Shown here: piece by piece, positions 15,593 to 16,332 of the stretch
Position numbering within the stretch: the stretch's first letter is position 1
Layout of the letters: the number at the start of each line of letters is the position of its first letter
NCBI GenBank assembly: GCA_015179025.1
Contig: WHUX01000634.1
Location: 1 to 16,332 of the forward strand
DNA: 16,332 nucleotides
Direction: 5' to 3'
From: Terfezia claveryi
Taxonomy: Eukaryota; Ascomycota; Pezizomycetes; Pezizales; Pezizaceae
Position numbers and translations under genes: made by a program
Notes under the pieces: model-generated
The model's database searches: none
Told to the model about the DNA's origin: nothing
Seen by the model: the letters and a program-made list of their open reading frames with translations, nothing else

Positions 15593-16332
15593 GAGGATAA
15601 TACCGGGACAGAATAATGATAATACTAATATAGATACAGATGATTTTTGTTTTCAGGATTCTGTTTTGTCGAAAAAAGAAATACAGACGTTATATAAGAA
15701 GAAAGCGGATAAAGTATGACCGGTTAATGCGCCGCATGAAGATGGAGCGAAGCCAGCGGGAGACAAAGATTGGAGGGAAAAAAGAATTGCTTCCGAAAAA
15801 GCGCTTTTTGAGAGTCGAACAAAAAACGGTATGACTCTCAGATCAGATATAGACCAATCCCTTTACGAACTCGGATGGCTAGTACCGAAATTTTCAGATA
15901 TTCCTAGGGGATCGAGATTAACACCGGAACGAGTACAAAATCTACATATAGGAGAAAGCATTACGTCTCAAGAAAAACAGATACTGATAGAGGTATTATA
16001 TAATCGGGAAGCAGCTATTGCTTATGATTTCTCACAAAAAGGGGTATTTCGGGAAGAAGTTGAACCGCCACATAAAATACCGACTATTCCACATATACCG
16101 TGGCAAGCACCAAGTTTTCATATACCTAAAGCATTGATTCCTGAAGTTACGAAAATTTGCGAGGACAGAATTAAGTGTGGAACGCTAGAATACAGTTTTG
16201 GGCCATACAGAAATCCATGGTTCCTGGTCAAGAAGAAAAATGGAAAATATCGGTTAATTAACGCGGCTATACATCTCAATGCGGTTACTATTAAGGATGC
16301 GTCTCTTCCCCCGAATGTCGATGTGTTCAGTG
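15567..16332 (+). CDS. Element C Pol, start of reverse transcriptase (runs off the window; contains one TGA)
   Basis: In the -1 frame relative to ORF1. It could be reached by frameshifting at 15549-15555 or from the ATG at 15567-15569, which overlaps the ORF1 stop as ATGA. N-terminal spacer: 'MNFPELIDWRIIPGQ', 'DSVLSKKEIQTLYKKKADKV', then TGA at 15717-15719 followed by 'PVNAPHEDG'. Relatives read Arg there, so a CGA-to-TGA change is likely. From 15720 the frame is open to the window end: 'GWLVPKFSDIPRGSRLTPERV', the RT lead-in 'IPHIPWQAPSFHIPKALIPEV', and RT proper, 'GPYRNPWFLVKKKNGKYRLINA' and 'NAVTIKDASLPPNVD'. The catalytic Asp boxes lie beyond the edge. Ty3/Gypsy RT is certain. Confidence 0.9.
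15809..15840 (+). repeat. Hairpin shared with the 205-bp repeats
   Basis: TGAGAGTC (15809-15816), a 16-nt loop GAACA(N6)GGTAT, then GACTCTCA (15833-15840). The same arms, loop length and loop ends occur at 11901-11932. Here it lies inside the Pol reading frame, encoding 'ESRTKNGMTLRS'. Confidence 0.8.

Noticed and set aside
15481..15656. Possible spliced intron joining ORF1 to Pol: TACTAAT-like branch site (15623-15629) and TTTTTGTTTTCAG acceptor ending at 15656.
   Set aside because: The acceptor looks good, but the nearest donor GTATAT (15540) leaves the frame wrong. The in-frame donor GTAATG (15481) would remove protease-tail codons that look real. Pol is already open through this stretch and the frameshift site explains the junction better.

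Overview
The window is a repeat graveyard from what looks like a filamentous fungus, probably an ascomycete. The group is inferred from the style of the elements: a Ty3/Gypsy chromovirus with a chromodomain at the end of integrase, a second fungal-type Ty3/Gypsy with a 'DGGSELN' protease, and a Copia-like leader with a half-tRNA priming site. I see no host gene, tRNA, rRNA or CRISPR array.

Positions 1-9479 hold two copies of one chromovirus family, nested. Element A lies on the + strand. Its 5' LTR and gag are outside the window, and it runs from reverse transcriptase (RT) through RNase H, integrase and chromodomain to a 3' LTR at 8945-9479. Element B (1983-8060, 6078 bp, - strand) is a complete LTR-to-LTR copy inserted head-on into A's integrase, just after the codon for the catalytic Glu. 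B is flanked by an exact 5-bp target duplication (TCATA), and A's reading resumes directly after it. Both copies are dead, with many frameshifts and nonsense codons. Their integrase zinc fingers have each lost a different histidine.

Positions 9480-10735 are much older, AT-rich DNA ending in a decayed LTR of the same family. There is no CpG at all from 9472 to 10540, which points to long exposure to cytosine-methylation decay. Positions 10736 to about 11782 look like a Copia-type LTR, a priming site matching the initiator-tRNA-Met anticodon arm, and a Gag start that breaks off. A T-rich tract and a 205-bp tandem repeat follow.

Positions 13334-16332 are the 5' part of a different, better preserved Ty3/Gypsy element C on the + strand: Gag, zinc knuckle and protease in ORF1, and the start of RT in ORF2. 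ORF2 lies in the -1 frame. At the junction is a textbook frameshift layout: slippery heptamer GGGAAAA, 5-nt spacer, then a perfect 10-bp stem-loop. The ORF1 stop and a possible ORF2 ATG also overlap as ATGA. C carries two visible lesions: a one-base deletion in gag and a TGA early in pol. A hairpin (TGAGAGTC, 16-nt loop, GACTCTCA) occurs both in C's pol and, in variant form, in the 205-bp repeats upstream.
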